NCBI GenBank assembly: GCA_944372585.1
Contig: CALVZQ010000004.1
Location: 1-64,000 of the forward strand
From: an uncultured Clostridia bacterium
GTDB taxonomy: Bacteria > Bacillota > Clostridia > Christensenellales > UBA1242
Length of the DNA: 64,000 nt
Reading direction: 5' to 3'
How positions within the stretch are numbered: position 1 is the first letter of the stretch; each line of letters starts with the position of its first letter. This document shows, in pieces, positions 17,395 through 25,821 of this stretch. The notes under the pieces are model-generated. The model ran no database searches. It was not told the DNA's origin and was given only the letters and a program-made list of their open reading frames with translations. Position numbers and translations under genes: made by a program.

Positions 17395-17802
17395 ATGTAC
17401 ACAATGCAAGAATGTTGCAAAATGACGGGACTTAACTATGACACGTTGAAGTATTATTGCAATATTGGAATAATACCAAATGTAAAGAGAGACAAGTTCA
17501 ACAACTACAGAGTCTTTGATGACAATGATATCAACTGGATAAAAGGGATAATCTGTTTGAAAAAATGCAATTTCTCGTTGAATGAAATAAAGTTATATTG
17601 TGATTTATGTTTAAAAGGAAAAGACAGCATTCCAGAGCGAAAAAAGATGTTAATCGAACACAAAAAACAACTTCAAGAACAAATCTCTTCAATCCAAGAA
17701 TCTATTGAATACATAAATAAGAAAAATGAATTATATGACAAATTTTTATCCGGCGAAACAGAATATTTTTCATATATTTTAAACGAAGATTCTCAAAAAT
17801 AG
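17395..17802 (+). CDS. MerR-family transcriptional regulator
   Basis: The 135-residue product has an N-terminal winged helix (MYTMQECCKMTGLNYDTLKY, then VFDDNDINWIKGI) and a coiled-coil dimer helix (ERKKMLIEHKKQLQEQI). The C-terminal part is short, without an obvious drug-binding domain. AAAGGAG precedes the ATG. It is divergent from the aldo/keto reductase and should bind the dyad between them; MerR proteins of this size often sense aldehydes or oxidative stress, which would fit an AKR target but is inference. Confidence 0.9.
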   Translation: MYTMQECCKMTGLNYDTLKYYCNIGIIPNVKRDKFNNYRVFDDNDINWIKGIICLKKCNFSLNEIKLYCDLCLKGKDSIPERKKMLIEHKKQLQEQISSIQESIEYINKKNELYDKFLSGETEYFSYILNEDSQK

Positions 17803-17811
17803 AATAAAAAT

Positions 17812-17840
17812 AAAAAGCCTTTGAAATTCAAAGGCTTTTT
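17812..17840. terminator. Bidirectional terminator
   Basis: A 14-bp stem (AAAAAGCCTTTGAA/TTCAAAGGCTTTTT) lies between the convergent merR and DUF378-like genes, with T runs on both strands. Confidence 0.9.
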
Positions 17841-17843
17841 ATT

Positions 17844-18086
17844 TTACATTTTTTCTTGATTTTTTCTATATTTGCAACCCAAATCAAGCATTCCTTTGGA
17901 AATTATTGGAGAAATAATCAACCAAATTGCCGACAATGCAATGAGAACATAAATTGCAATTCCCCAACCGTTGCGGTATCCCATACACATCCATGTCACC
18001 AAGTCAAAATCAAAAATTCCGACAAGGCCCCAATTCAATGCTCCAATCAAAGTTAGAATGTAAGCTATGTAGTTTACTACTATCAT
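17844..18086 (-). CDS. DUF378-like small membrane protein
   Basis: The 80-residue product has two membrane spans, the first in VNYIAYILTLIGALNWGLVG and the second in IAIYVLIALSAIWLIIS. The ALNWGLVGIFDFDLV stretch is typical of DUF378 (YuzA-like) proteins, whose function is unknown. The start at 18086 follows GAGGAGGGG; a longer frame to 18116 has no site. Confidence 0.85.
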   Translation of the reverse strand: MIVVNYIAYILTLIGALNWGLVGIFDFDLVTWMCMGYRNGWGIAIYVLIALSAIWLIISPIISKGMLDLGCKYRKNQEKM

Positions 18087-18162
18087 AAATCCCCTCCTCT
18101 TTGTTAGAGTTAGCAAAAGAACAATTATTATTCAAAAAAGCCACATTTCTGTGTCCTTGTTT

Positions 18163-18990
18163 TTATTGATAATATTTATTTATGTTTTTATTTCTCCAAT
18201 CTTTGTCAACTTTAACAAAAAGTTTCAACATACACTTCTTTTCAAGCAAATTTTCAATGTATTCTCTTGTTTCTTGTCCCAATTTTTTAAGAACACTGCC
18301 ATTCTTTCCAATAATTATCCCCTTATGCTGTTCTCTTTCACAAATGATTTCCGCTTCAATTTTGACAATGTCTGTCATCTCCTCAAAATTGACGATTTCC
18401 ACTGCAACGCCATGAGGAATTTCTTTGTCCAAATTATTAAGCAAAAAGCCCCTTATTTTTTCGCTAATTAAAAACGATACACTCTTATCAGTATAAAGGT
18501 CATCTTCATAAATTTGTTCATTTTCTGGAAGATAGTCAACAATTTTATTCAACAGAACATCAATATTCTTTCCATTCATAACTGAAACCTGCAAAGCACC
18601 AAGGTCATTTGCAACTTGCTTCTTGTCTGCTTTTGTTTGCACCAAGATCAATTTTTCTGCTTTATTTTTCAGCATTTGGATATATTGCAACTCTTCATCT
18701 TCCAGTGATTTTGTGCCATCAAAAAGATAAAGCACAACATCTGCCCCTGCCAAAGCATTTCTCACATTTTTCATCATGAATTTATCAAGATTGTTTTTGC
18801 TGTGATGTATTCCAGGTGTGTCAATGAAAATAATTTGATAGCCTTCTCCATTCTTGATGCCAAGAATAGAATTTCTTGTGGTCTGTCTTCTGTGAGAGAC
18901 AATTGCAACTTCTTCTCCAACAAAAAAATTCACGAGACTGCTTTTCCCCGCATTAGGTTGTCCCAAAACAGCAACATATCCACACTTCAT
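18163..18990 (-). CDS. era: GTPase Era
   Basis: The 275-residue product has the GTPase motifs GQPNAGKSS (G1), DTPGIHH (G3) and TKAD (G4), then a KH RNA-binding domain with the GIIIGKNGSVLKKLG loop at about residues 225-240. Era binds the 3' end of 16S rRNA and aids 30S maturation. It is slightly shorter than many Era proteins, mainly at the ends. The ATG overlaps the ybeY stop by 4 nt, so the genes are coupled. Confidence 0.97.
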   Translation of the reverse strand: MKCGYVAVLGQPNAGKSSLVNFFVGEEVAIVSHRRQTTRNSILGIKNGEGYQIIFIDTPGIHHSKNNLDKFMMKNVRNALAGADVVLYLFDGTKSLEDEELQYIQMLKNKAEKLILVQTKADKKQVANDLGALQVSVMNGKNIDVLLNKIVDYLPENEQIYEDDLYTDKSVSFLISEKIRGFLLNNLDKEIPHGVAVEIVNFEEMTDIVKIEAEIICEREQHKGIIIGKNGSVLKKLGQETREYIENLLEKKCMLKLFVKVDKDWRNKNINKYYQ

Positions 18991-19451
18991 CTTTCCACTC
19001 CAAATTTTTCCAAAATTGAATTTGCCGTTTTCATCATAAGTTCTTCGTCTTTCTTTTCAATATGGTCATACCCCAAAAGGTGGAGAAGACCATGCAACGC
19101 CAGAAAGCAAACTTCTCTTTTTTTGCTGTGCCCATATTCCCTTGCTTGTTTGAATGCCACATTTTTGCAAATCACAATATCTCCCAAAAACAGAACACCA
19201 TCTTCATATTTTTCCTTTTCAAACTCTTTCAAAGATTGATTAACATTTTTGTTTAGATTCGGAAAAGAAAGAACGTCCGTGACTTTGTCGACATTTCTGA
19301 AATCTTTGTTTAATTCTTTTATCTTTTCCTCACAGACAAAATTTATTGAAAGATTGACTTCTTCAAAATTTTCTTTCAAAATCTGCTCAGCAACATCAAA
19401 CATTTTTTTGATTGTTTTTTTATATGGAAAAATTTTTCCATCAATAATCAT
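18987..19451 (-). CDS. ybeY: Endoribonuclease YbeY
   Basis: The 154-residue product carries the zinc motif HGLLHLLGYDH (residues about 119-129) and the upstream VTDVLSFPN segment that typify YbeY, a metal-dependent RNase for 16S rRNA 3' processing and ribosome quality control. AGGAGG precedes the ATG, which overlaps the yqfD stop by 4 nt. A phoH gene, usually found just upstream in Bacillota, is absent here. Confidence 0.95.
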   Translation of the reverse strand: MIIDGKIFPYKKTIKKMFDVAEQILKENFEEVNLSINFVCEEKIKELNKDFRNVDKVTDVLSFPNLNKNVNQSLKEFEKEKYEDGVLFLGDIVICKNVAFKQAREYGHSKKREVCFLALHGLLHLLGYDHIEKKDEELMMKTANSILEKFGVER

Positions 19452-20575
19452 TCAATTCCTCCTATTTGTTCTGAAGTAATTATGCAATAATTGACAATTG
19501 TAACCCCAGAAAGATGCCTTAAAGTATAGAACTCATCAATTATTGTATCATAATTGTCACAATTTTCCAACGCATTTTCTTTTGCTTTTGCGATATATTC
19601 TTCTTTAACATCTTCGAATTCACTGCTGATTATCTTTTCTTCCAATTCATAGTATATTGTTTTTCTCATTTTGAAGGGCAAAAACAAGTTGTTGGTCAAA
19701 TCTAGGTCTTCGTATTCGACTTCATACATTTGAAAATTCATATCCTCTTTAAAACTGTAAATCAAAAGTCCAAACAAAGATATGTCATTTTGTTCCACTA
19801 CTCTTCCAGTTCTGTCAACTTGAATGTAAGTTTGATAATGATCACAACTTCCCTCATTATATACTTCGGCAAAAATTTCTCCCTTGGCTTCAACATTTTT
19901 AAGTTCTCCCGAAGCATCAATTGTGTATGGTTCAATCAGAACATCGCCTTTTTGAACAAGGTCCCCCACCTTGACTTTAGCCGTCCCAGAAATCAGATTT
20001 ATTCCTGTAATTTTTCCATCTTTTTGAGATATTATTGGAGCAAACTCACCATACATCTCATCTGGCCACAATTTTTCCTTTATGTTGATCACAAGAGTTT
20101 GTCCCTTTATCATGCAAGAAACAAAACTTATTTCTTCAAATTCGTCGACAAGACCGAATTCTATCTCATCAATCGAAATTTTGTTTTTCTGCCTTGAAAA
20201 ATTTTCTTTAACAAAATCTACAACCTCAACCTCACTCAACCTGTCCACGCCATTGATTTCATATTGCAAAATAAATTGATTCTGCACAAAATAAAAAACA
20301 GAAAAAAGTAAAACTGCCAAAATCAGTCCATATGAAGTTAAAATCTTTTTCAAATTGTATGCCAAACCAGAATGTTTGATTGAAACAATCTTAACATTCC
20401 TATTTTTCAAAAATTTTTCCACTTTTTTATATTCAAAATAGGAACACTCAAAAGTTGTTTCATTTTTCTCTTTTCTTTCAATCTCGTTCAATGAAACAGT
20501 TTTGCATAGATCACTTAGCAACTTTTCTTGATTTAATCCATGAATATGAAATTTGGTTTGGTTTTTGAAATTCAT
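19448..20575 (-). CDS. yqfD: Sporulation protein YqfD
   Basis: The 375-residue product has a basic, partly helical N-terminal part, a membrane span at about residues 91-110 (ILTSYGLILAVLLFSVFYFV) and an external part with FILQYEINGVDRLSEVEV and a biotinyl/lipoyl-like hairpin LVQKGDVLIEPY. This layout matches YqfD, a sporulation protein under mother-cell control in Bacillus. The start codon overlaps the yqfC stop (TGATG). Upstream GGTGG serves as ribosome site. Confidence 0.85.
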   Translation of the reverse strand: MNFKNQTKFHIHGLNQEKLLSDLCKTVSLNEIERKEKNETTFECSYFEYKKVEKFLKNRNVKIVSIKHSGLAYNLKKILTSYGLILAVLLFSVFYFVQNQFILQYEINGVDRLSEVEVVDFVKENFSRQKNKISIDEIEFGLVDEFEEISFVSCMIKGQTLVINIKEKLWPDEMYGEFAPIISQKDGKITGINLISGTAKVKVGDLVQKGDVLIEPYTIDASGELKNVEAKGEIFAEVYNEGSCDHYQTYIQVDRTGRVVEQNDISLFGLLIYSFKEDMNFQMYEVEYEDLDLTNNLFLPFKMRKTIYYELEEKIISSEFEDVKEEYIAKAKENALENCDNYDTIIDEFYTLRHLSGVTIVNYCIITSEQIGGIE

Positions 20576-20838
20576 CAAATTTGTTCCACCTTATTAATGC
20601 TTCCACAAATTTTTATTGTGTTTTCGCTTAATTCTGCCAATATCATGTCGCTCCCTTCAACCATAATGACCCCCTTTTTGACTTTGAAGGAAATCAGTTC
20701 TTTTGAAAGCGACACAAGTCCCAAATGTCCCTCGACATAAAGCAAACGACCGGACACATTTATGATGTTAAAACTGTCTAAATCAAAGTTTTTTGAATTT
20801 TTTATATTATCCTTAATCTCTCCTAAAAAATTGAACAT
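20575..20838 (-). CDS. yqfC: Sporulation protein YqfC
   Basis: The 87-residue product is beta-rich: FNIINVSGRLLYVEGHLGL, ISFKVKKGVIMVEGSDM and LAELSENTIKICGSINKVE. It fits YqfC, the small partner that precedes yqfD in sporulating Bacillota. AGGTGAG precedes the ATG. A TATAAT at 20864-20869 suggests its own promoter, after the terminator that ends the floA unit. Confidence 0.85.
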   Translation of the reverse strand: MFNFLGEIKDNIKNSKNFDLDSFNIINVSGRLLYVEGHLGLVSLSKELISFKVKKGVIMVEGSDMILAELSENTIKICGSINKVEQI

Positions 20839-20901
20839 ATCTCACCTATAAAGTTTTCATAGTATTATATGAACAATCGGTGTTTAAAAGAAGATTAAAA
20901 T

Positions 20902-20927
20902 AAAAAAAGAAGACCATCAGTCTTCTT
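20902..20927 (-). terminator. Terminator overlapping the stop codon of the floA operon
   Basis: AAGAAGAC/GTCTTCTT with a 5-nt loop is followed by T on the minus strand. The hairpin contains the TGA stop at 20917-20919. Confidence 0.85.
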
Positions 20928-21585
20928 TATCATCAAAATTTTTCTTGCCTAATATATCAGTCATAAGCAACTCCTGTGCCTTAGGTGGAAGAGATTTGAT
21001 AAGTTCTGCAATTTCATCGTCACTTTTTCCTTTCAAAGAATCAAAATCAAAGTCGGTCAAAGCATTGAGAGCATCATTTCCTTCTAGTTCTTCTTCCACA
21101 TCATTATTTCCAGAGTTTTCACGATTTGTTACATTTTTCAATTCGTCCTCCTCAGAATCATATCTGAGACTCTCTCTTAAAAATTTCTCGTATTCTGCAA
21201 ATTTTTCATCAAAATTATCATCACCATTATCTTCATCATCTTCAAAGTCATCAGTCTCATCGACAAAGGGATTGAAAAATGTATTATTGTCCGCAGCACT
21301 CACTTCTTGCTTTGAAACTTTTGACTTTTTTTCGTCTAAAGAAAAATCTTCAAATTCTGCATCAATAACAGGTTCTTTATTGACAATCTCGACCTGATCT
21401 GTGTTTTGTTCTTTCTCAATACTTTGATGAAAGTCCACTTCTTTCATTATTCTGTCAACATTTTCAATTCCTGAATTTTTGTAATCATTCAAGTGCCTCT
21501 TATCTTTTTTGTTTCTTAAGACGAAAAACAAGACAATCAAAACAACCACAAGAACAATAGCACACACATAGATTGCTATATACAT
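20917..21585 (-). CDS. Acidic single-span membrane protein of unknown function
   Basis: The 222-residue product has one N-terminal membrane span (IAIYVCAIVLVVVLIVLFFV), a basic stop-transfer (LRNKKDKRHLNDYK), a long Asp/Glu-rich region and a conserved-looking tail FDFDSLKGKSDDEIAELIKS then LPPKAQELLMTDILG. The bulk should face the cytoplasm. It occupies the place where yqfB lies next to floA in Bacillus but does not look like YqfB. Position after floA suggests a link to FloA membrane assemblies, which is inference. Confidence 0.65.
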   Translation of the reverse strand: MYIAIYVCAIVLVVVLIVLFFVLRNKKDKRHLNDYKNSGIENVDRIMKEVDFHQSIEKEQNTDQVEIVNKEPVIDAEFEDFSLDEKKSKVSKQEVSAADNNTFFNPFVDETDDFEDDEDNGDDNFDEKFAEYEKFLRESLRYDSEEDELKNVTNRENSGNNDVEEELEGNDALNALTDFDFDSLKGKSDDEIAELIKSLPPKAQELLMTDILGKKNFDDKED

Positions 21586-21620
21586 TTTCCCCTCCTTTTA
21601 AGTTAAACTTTGATAATCGG

Positions 21621-22598
21621 TTATGATTTATTGTTTTTTCCAATCAAATGTCTTCTCATTTCAGTATCAGCCTGCAAATTTTGAAGTTTGTAATAGTCCA
21701 CGACATCTTTCATTTTTCCTTCTCTGATTGCCTCTACAACAGCTTTTGGAACTTCTGCTTCTTTTTCAATGACCTTGACACGCATTTCTTCTGCTTTGGC
21801 CTTCATCTCTTGTTCAACGGCAACAGCAACAAGTCTGCGGTGTTCAAGTTGATTTGCAGAAAGAATCCTATTTTTTTCAATTTGTTCTTTTTCTGCGGAA
21901 AGCCCTCTGTTAATACCCAAATCAACATGAATAACATCAGCAGAGACAAGTTCATATTTTGAATCATCATCAATGCCAGCATCAAAAATTGCTTTATCAA
22001 TAAGTTGAGGCTTCGAAACTAAAAAACTAGCTTTCTCAGTGTTTGCAATTTTTGTTACAACTGCCTCAACAGCCCTTGCTGAAATTGTTTCTTCCGTAAC
22101 ACCACTCAAAAAGTTTTTTATGTCGACCTTAAGTGTCAAAGAAACCTTGACATTGACTTCCCAATTATCTTGAGCGACTGAAGAAATCAAAGGAAGTTCC
22201 ACAATTTTTGGATTGATACATTCTCTCACAACTTCCAAGACCTCTCTCCCAGATATGTCAACAGCCTTAACAAAATCCATATCAAAATCCAATTTTGCGT
22301 TTTTCGCGGCATTCAAACCCTCTACAATTTTCAAAGGGTGTCCACCACTGGTAGAGATAATTTCAAGATCATAGATTGAAATAGAGATATGTGATTTTTT
22401 TGCAAGCACATAAGCATTGAAAATTTCATCAACATTAAGTTTTCTCAACTTCATGCTTATAGACTTAAACAAAGAAACATATGCCCCTGAAAAAAGTACA
22501 GTAAAGAATGCTTTTCTAGGCATTAGAATGAATAAAATCATCAAAAATATAAAAATCAAACCAACCAAAACAATGGCGACAATAACACCTGCGTTCAT
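21621..22598 (-). CDS. floA: Flotillin-like protein FloA
   Basis: The 325-residue product has an N-terminal membrane hairpin (VIVAIVLVGLIFIFLMILFI), an SPFH domain (LEIISTSGGHPLKIVEGLNA to VSADVIHVDLGINRG) and a coiled region rich in Glu/Ala/Lys (MKAKAEEMRVKVIEKEAEVP). FloA organises functional membrane microdomains. The start at 22598 follows GGGAGA; an upstream in-frame extension to 22676 overlaps the promoter and is unlikely. Synteny with yqfC/yqfD/era supports the assignment. Confidence 0.95.
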   Translation of the reverse strand: MNAGVIVAIVLVGLIFIFLMILFILMPRKAFFTVLFSGAYVSLFKSISMKLRKLNVDEIFNAYVLAKKSHISISIYDLEIISTSGGHPLKIVEGLNAAKNAKLDFDMDFVKAVDISGREVLEVVRECINPKIVELPLISSVAQDNWEVNVKVSLTLKVDIKNFLSGVTEETISARAVEAVVTKIANTEKASFLVSKPQLIDKAIFDAGIDDDSKYELVSADVIHVDLGINRGLSAEKEQIEKNRILSANQLEHRRLVAVAVEQEMKAKAEEMRVKVIEKEAEVPKAVVEAIREGKMKDVVDYYKLQNLQADTEMRRHLIGKNNKS

Positions 22599-22637
22599 TT
22601 TTTTCTCCCTGCAAAAAACGATATTTGTCTCTTTGAT

Positions 22638-22666
22638 ATTATACCACACCCATAACCATCTGTCTA
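22638..22666 (-). promoter_or_regulatory. Promoter of floA
   Basis: TAGACA (22661-22666), 17-nt spacer, TATAAT (22638-22643) with an extended TG-G just upstream of the -10. Confidence 0.8.
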
Positions 22667-22734
22667 GATGCAACATAGCAAAAAATAAAAAAAGAGGTGT
22701 TAGTCAAGCAATTTTGAAACTAGCAAAATAATTA

Positions 22735-22766
22735 ACGCTTTAACTACAAAAGTTAAGGTGTTTTTT
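22735..22766 (+). terminator. Plus-strand terminator-like hairpin with no gene upstream
   Basis: An 11-bp stem (ACGCTTTAACT/AGTTAAGGTGT, two G-U pairs), 5-nt loop and six T. No plus-strand gene precedes it, so it may end a short RNA or be part of the surrounding element. Confidence 0.5.
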
Positions 22767-22788
22767 ATTCTCTCTTGACTGCAAAATT

Positions 22789-22888
22789 AAACGAATATTT
22801 CTGCTGTTGTCATAGGTTGCTATTATAATTTTTGATTTGTAAATTTTTAGACATTCATTTTAATCCTGACAACAAAGAATATTCGTTT
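22789..22888. repeat. Two-step inverted repeat (long hairpin)
   Basis: AAACGAATATT (22789-22799) pairs with AATATTCGTTT (22878-22888). After a small internal loop, TGTTGTCA (22805-22812) pairs with TGACAACA (22867-22874). A 54-nt AT-rich apical loop remains. Perfect pairing over 19 bp in two blocks suggests a structured RNA or a recombination/IS remnant. Confidence 0.55.
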
Positions 22889-22941
22889 ATACTAGAATAA
22901 GAGAAATAAAAAAACTCTTTCGCTTTAACCTAAATTATTTT

Positions 22942-22998
22942 GTGTGCTTGTCTTTCGGTGGAGCGAAGCAACACCGACTTGTATCAAGACAAGCACAC
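22942..22998. repeat. Compound hairpin with 13-bp and 6-bp stems
   Basis: GTGTGCTTGTCTT (22942-22954) pairs perfectly with AAGACAAGCACAC (22986-22998). Inside it TCGGTG (22955-22960) pairs with CACCGA (22972-22977), and the loop contains GCGAAGC, a very stable mini-hairpin sequence. Its local base composition is clearly richer in G+C than the surrounding DNA. Confidence 0.6.
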
Positions 22999-23058
22999 GC
23001 CTAAATGCCATTTTTATTAATTTTCTATATTTTTGATAGAGATAAACACGTTTTGTGC

Positions 23059-23064
23059 TATAAT
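23059..23064 (+). promoter_or_regulatory. Extended -10 box of the GNAT gene
   Basis: TG-C-TATAAT at 23056-23064, about 30 nt before the ATG, with GGGGAGGG as ribosome site. No clear -35. Confidence 0.6.
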
Positions 23065-23094
23065 AAATTTTATAAGTGAATAGGGGAGGGAATA

Positions 23095-23649
23095 ATGTTA
23101 CTTACATTAAAAGATTTTATAAAAATGGAAGAAATTGACCATCAATACTTTCCAGATGAAAATATATCACCTGCAAGAGAAGCTTATAAATGGTATCTTG
23201 CTGATCCAAATTCTTGCATTGTGGTAAAAAATAATTCAAAAGTTATCGCTTATGTAAATATTCTTTCTCTTAACAAAGAGACATATGATAAAATAAAATA
23301 TAACAAAATAAACGAAAGTCAAATACTAGTTAGTGATTTAGAACTTGATAAAGATAAATATTATAATTACTTATATTTCTCTGCTATTGCTATTGATAGA
23401 AAACATAGAAATATAAAAACTTTAATGGAACTTATAAAGATTACTAGCAACAAATTAATTGAAATTATAAGTCAGGGTTTTCATATTAAAGAAGTAATGG
23501 CAGATTGCTCAACTTCTCAAGGTCAAAAGATAACTCAAAGATTTTTAGGTTTACAACCTTTTATGAAAACATCCCACAACTCTCTTATACATACATTAGA
23601 AGGAGAACAATTTTGTACTTTTATAAAAAAACACAAGATTAAATCTTAA
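23095..23649 (+). CDS. GNAT-family acetyltransferase-like protein
   Basis: The 184-residue product fits the GNAT fold: an N-terminal helix pair, CIVVKNNSKVIAYVNILSL (central strands), YNYLYFSAIAIDRKHRNIKT (the beta4 strand and acetyl-CoA pyrophosphate loop region, although the usual RGxGxG/A is replaced by RKHRNIKT), and MADCSTSQGQKITQRFLGLQ near the end. The degenerate acetyl-CoA loop makes the activity uncertain. The gene is more AT-rich than its neighbours and lies alone within the inverted repeats at 22687-23698, consistent with acquisition. Confidence 0.65.
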   Translation: MLLTLKDFIKMEEIDHQYFPDENISPAREAYKWYLADPNSCIVVKNNSKVIAYVNILSLNKETYDKIKYNKINESQILVSDLELDKDKYYNYLYFSAIAIDRKHRNIKTLMELIKITSNKLIEIISQGFHIKEVMADCSTSQGQKITQRFLGLQPFMKTSHNSLIHTLEGEQFCTFIKKHKIKS

Positions 23650-23696
23650 ACTTGTGTTTTGTTAGTTTCAAACTTTATAACCCTTTCACCTCTTTT

Positions 23697-25775
23697 TTAA
23701 ACATCTTGAGTGCCGATATAATAAAGACCAACTTTGTAGTTGTAATTTATATCCGAATCATCTTTTTCCTTGTTTATATCAAAATAGATCTCAATGAAAT
23801 CGCAAGCATCTTCTCCTGCCTCATTAACTGAAAACTTGCTTTCTTCAAGTGTGCTGTAAGAACCATACGTTGACGAAGGATTAAGCCTATAATAACTCCT
23901 TGCATTATCCGTGCCTGAAATCAATTTTGATGCATATAAGTCACCCTCAACAACAGTCCCCGAAACAAATGGATTAAGCACACCATCTCCAATATCATTG
24001 TTAAATCCAGTGTTGATTGTCAAATCCCCTGTCAAAGCAATATCATATTGGTCTTGCTCATTTACGCTGTATCCAATATAAACCCAATTTACATCGGGAT
24101 TTTCTCCCTCAACTTCACCATTTTTGCCATATTTGACTTCTATCGAAGTTTCTCCTTCACAAACAATATCTCCAGCGCCACCATTTGCAGTGCAACTGAA
24201 ATATCTAAAGCCAACATTGATTGTGATTGAGGCAGCCATTCTCTTTGAAGGATCTGGGTTTTCATAATATTCAAAGGCCAACCAAATGTCTTCAAGATTC
24301 TTGCCAATATCTTCCTCTTGTGGAAACAACACAAGACTTTGATATTCAGCAGCTTCAATATATTTAAACAATTCGCTGTCATCATTGTTTTCATAGTTCA
24401 AGAAAAAGTAATCTCCTGACCAATCAACAATTTTTGATATCGGATAAGAATTATCCAATGTCAAACTTTCTCCCGTTTCACTATCATAACCGATTGGCGC
24501 TTGCGAACAAGCATAATCAATTATGTTTTCGACAATCTTCTCGTAATTTCTGTTAAACCTCAGTGAAGTCCCTGTCACTGGATATGAAGGAAGCCCCGCA
24601 TCATTCTGTTGAATGGAATGTTGTGTCACTGTCAATTGGTCATTTTCCAACGCGTTTTCACCAATGACTTTGTCAAGAATGAATCTTGCAATTTGCTCCT
24701 TGTTTTCTGATGTTACACCAACCAGTTCCGCTTCATCTTGGTATATTTCTTTCACTCTTGCAAGTGCATCAACAATGGAAATAGTTTGATTTCCCCACCC
24801 ATTGACTCTCACATCAGACACAACTCCAGTAGCATCATTATATTCCACTTCAAAATCGAACAACGGTGCATCTTCTGTTTCCACAAAAACTCCTGGAGCA
24901 GTCTCTTCAACATAATCATAACCCAACACAAACAAATAAGTCGCATATTCCAAGGCATCTTGGAAATAGTTGACAGTTGGCAATGTTCCTCCGCTTGCTT
25001 GAAACGCACTCAAATCTTCCGCGGTCGCAACATTTTGTTCATAATAAGGTGACAACCAATAATTTGTTGTAACGCCATTTTCTTTATATGTTCCAGTTTC
25101 AACTCCATAATATTCACTAAAGGAAGGATAGGTTATACTATCATCATTCATGGCTTCATCAAAAACACTTTGCCAATCTGTTCCATTGATAGTGACTGTT
25201 TTAGGATTTATATTGTTGTCAACAGATACCACATCTTTGTATGATTCATCATTAGAAAGTAAAATGAAGAAATTTTCCACGCCTGTTGCATCATTTTTGA
25301 TTGTCCAATTCCAACCAGAATTGGTGTCCAACGTCAAAGTTTGAGAATTGATTGTTTCATCTGCGTTGTATGTTGTTGTCACATCTGTGATTGAATATCT
25401 CAAAGAATCAAACAAATAATATTGGTTGTTTCCTGTAAAATTTGTAAATGTTTCACCTTTTTCGGTATCAATATCCTTAAATATTGTTCCTTGTTCTGTT
25501 GGATCAAGAGTATTAGCAGATTCATAAACTTGATAAAGATAATATGATATATATCTAGCAAAAATATTATAATAATATTGTGAAGCATTTTCACCTACGG
25601 CATCAGAAAAGTTATATTCTGCTGGTCTGCTCAAAGTTTTCGCACCAGCAAGAGATTGAGGGTTGCCGTCATCTCCACCGCCGATGCCTCCCATGCCGCC
25701 GTCACAGCCCATAAAAAACAAAAACATAAAACAAAACAAAACTGACAAAAATCGTATGTTTTTTCTATTTTTCAT
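23697..25775 (-). CDS. Large lipoprotein of unknown function
   Basis: The 692-residue product has a signal peptide (SVLFCFMFLFFMGC) with Cys at about residue 24, then a Gly/Asp-rich linker (CDGGMGGIGGGDDGNPQ). The mature part is rich in Asn, Tyr and Asp, with repeated short strands and helices and no recognised catalytic motif. It is expected on the outer membrane face. A TATCAT box lies exactly 6 nt before the ATG with an extended TG-A and a TTGTTT -35 at 17 nt, so the transcript is probably leaderless. The right inverted repeat of the GNAT cassette begins at its stop codon. Confidence 0.75.
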   Translation of the reverse strand: MKNRKNIRFLSVLFCFMFLFFMGCDGGMGGIGGGDDGNPQSLAGAKTLSRPAEYNFSDAVGENASQYYYNIFARYISYYLYQVYESANTLDPTEQGTIFKDIDTEKGETFTNFTGNNQYYLFDSLRYSITDVTTTYNADETINSQTLTLDTNSGWNWTIKNDATGVENFFILLSNDESYKDVVSVDNNINPKTVTINGTDWQSVFDEAMNDDSITYPSFSEYYGVETGTYKENGVTTNYWLSPYYEQNVATAEDLSAFQASGGTLPTVNYFQDALEYATYLFVLGYDYVEETAPGVFVETEDAPLFDFEVEYNDATGVVSDVRVNGWGNQTISIVDALARVKEIYQDEAELVGVTSENKEQIARFILDKVIGENALENDQLTVTQHSIQQNDAGLPSYPVTGTSLRFNRNYEKIVENIIDYACSQAPIGYDSETGESLTLDNSYPISKIVDWSGDYFFLNYENNDDSELFKYIEAAEYQSLVLFPQEEDIGKNLEDIWLAFEYYENPDPSKRMAASITINVGFRYFSCTANGGAGDIVCEGETSIEVKYGKNGEVEGENPDVNWVYIGYSVNEQDQYDIALTGDLTINTGFNNDIGDGVLNPFVSGTVVEGDLYASKLISGTDNARSYYRLNPSSTYGSYSTLEESKFSVNEAGEDACDFIEIYFDINKEKDDSDINYNYKVGLYYIGTQDV

Positions 25776-25781
25776 ATTTAT

Positions 25782-25810
25782 ATGATATCACAATCTTTCA
25801 AAAAAAACAA
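25782..25810 (-). promoter_or_regulatory. Promoter of the 692-residue lipoprotein, predicted leaderless
   Basis: TTGTTT (25805-25810), 17-nt spacer, TATCAT (25782-25787), then 6 nt to the ATG at 25775. Confidence 0.55.
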
Positions 25811-25821
25811 TATTTTAAAAC

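Larger units (their letters stand above)
22687..23698. mobile_element. Candidate cassette with terminal inverted repeats around a GNAT gene
   Basis: The left end (22688-22728) reads AAAAAAGAGGTG, 15 nt, TGAAACTAGCAAAA. The reverse complement of the right end (23657-23698) reads AAAAAAGAGGTG, 16 nt, TGAAACTAACAAAA. So 25 of 26 outer and inner positions agree in inverted orientation at nearly equal spacing. The 1.0-kb interior holds a hairpin terminator, two long inverted repeats and one acetyltransferase gene, with no transposase. No clear target duplication was seen. It could be a non-autonomous element, a cassette or paired intergenic repeats. Confidence 0.45.

Noticed and set aside
22681..23094. 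Integron attC site or known ribozyme
   Set aside because: No GTTRRRY/RYYYAAC core pair in the right places and no hammerhead or twister core; the hairpins remain unassigned.
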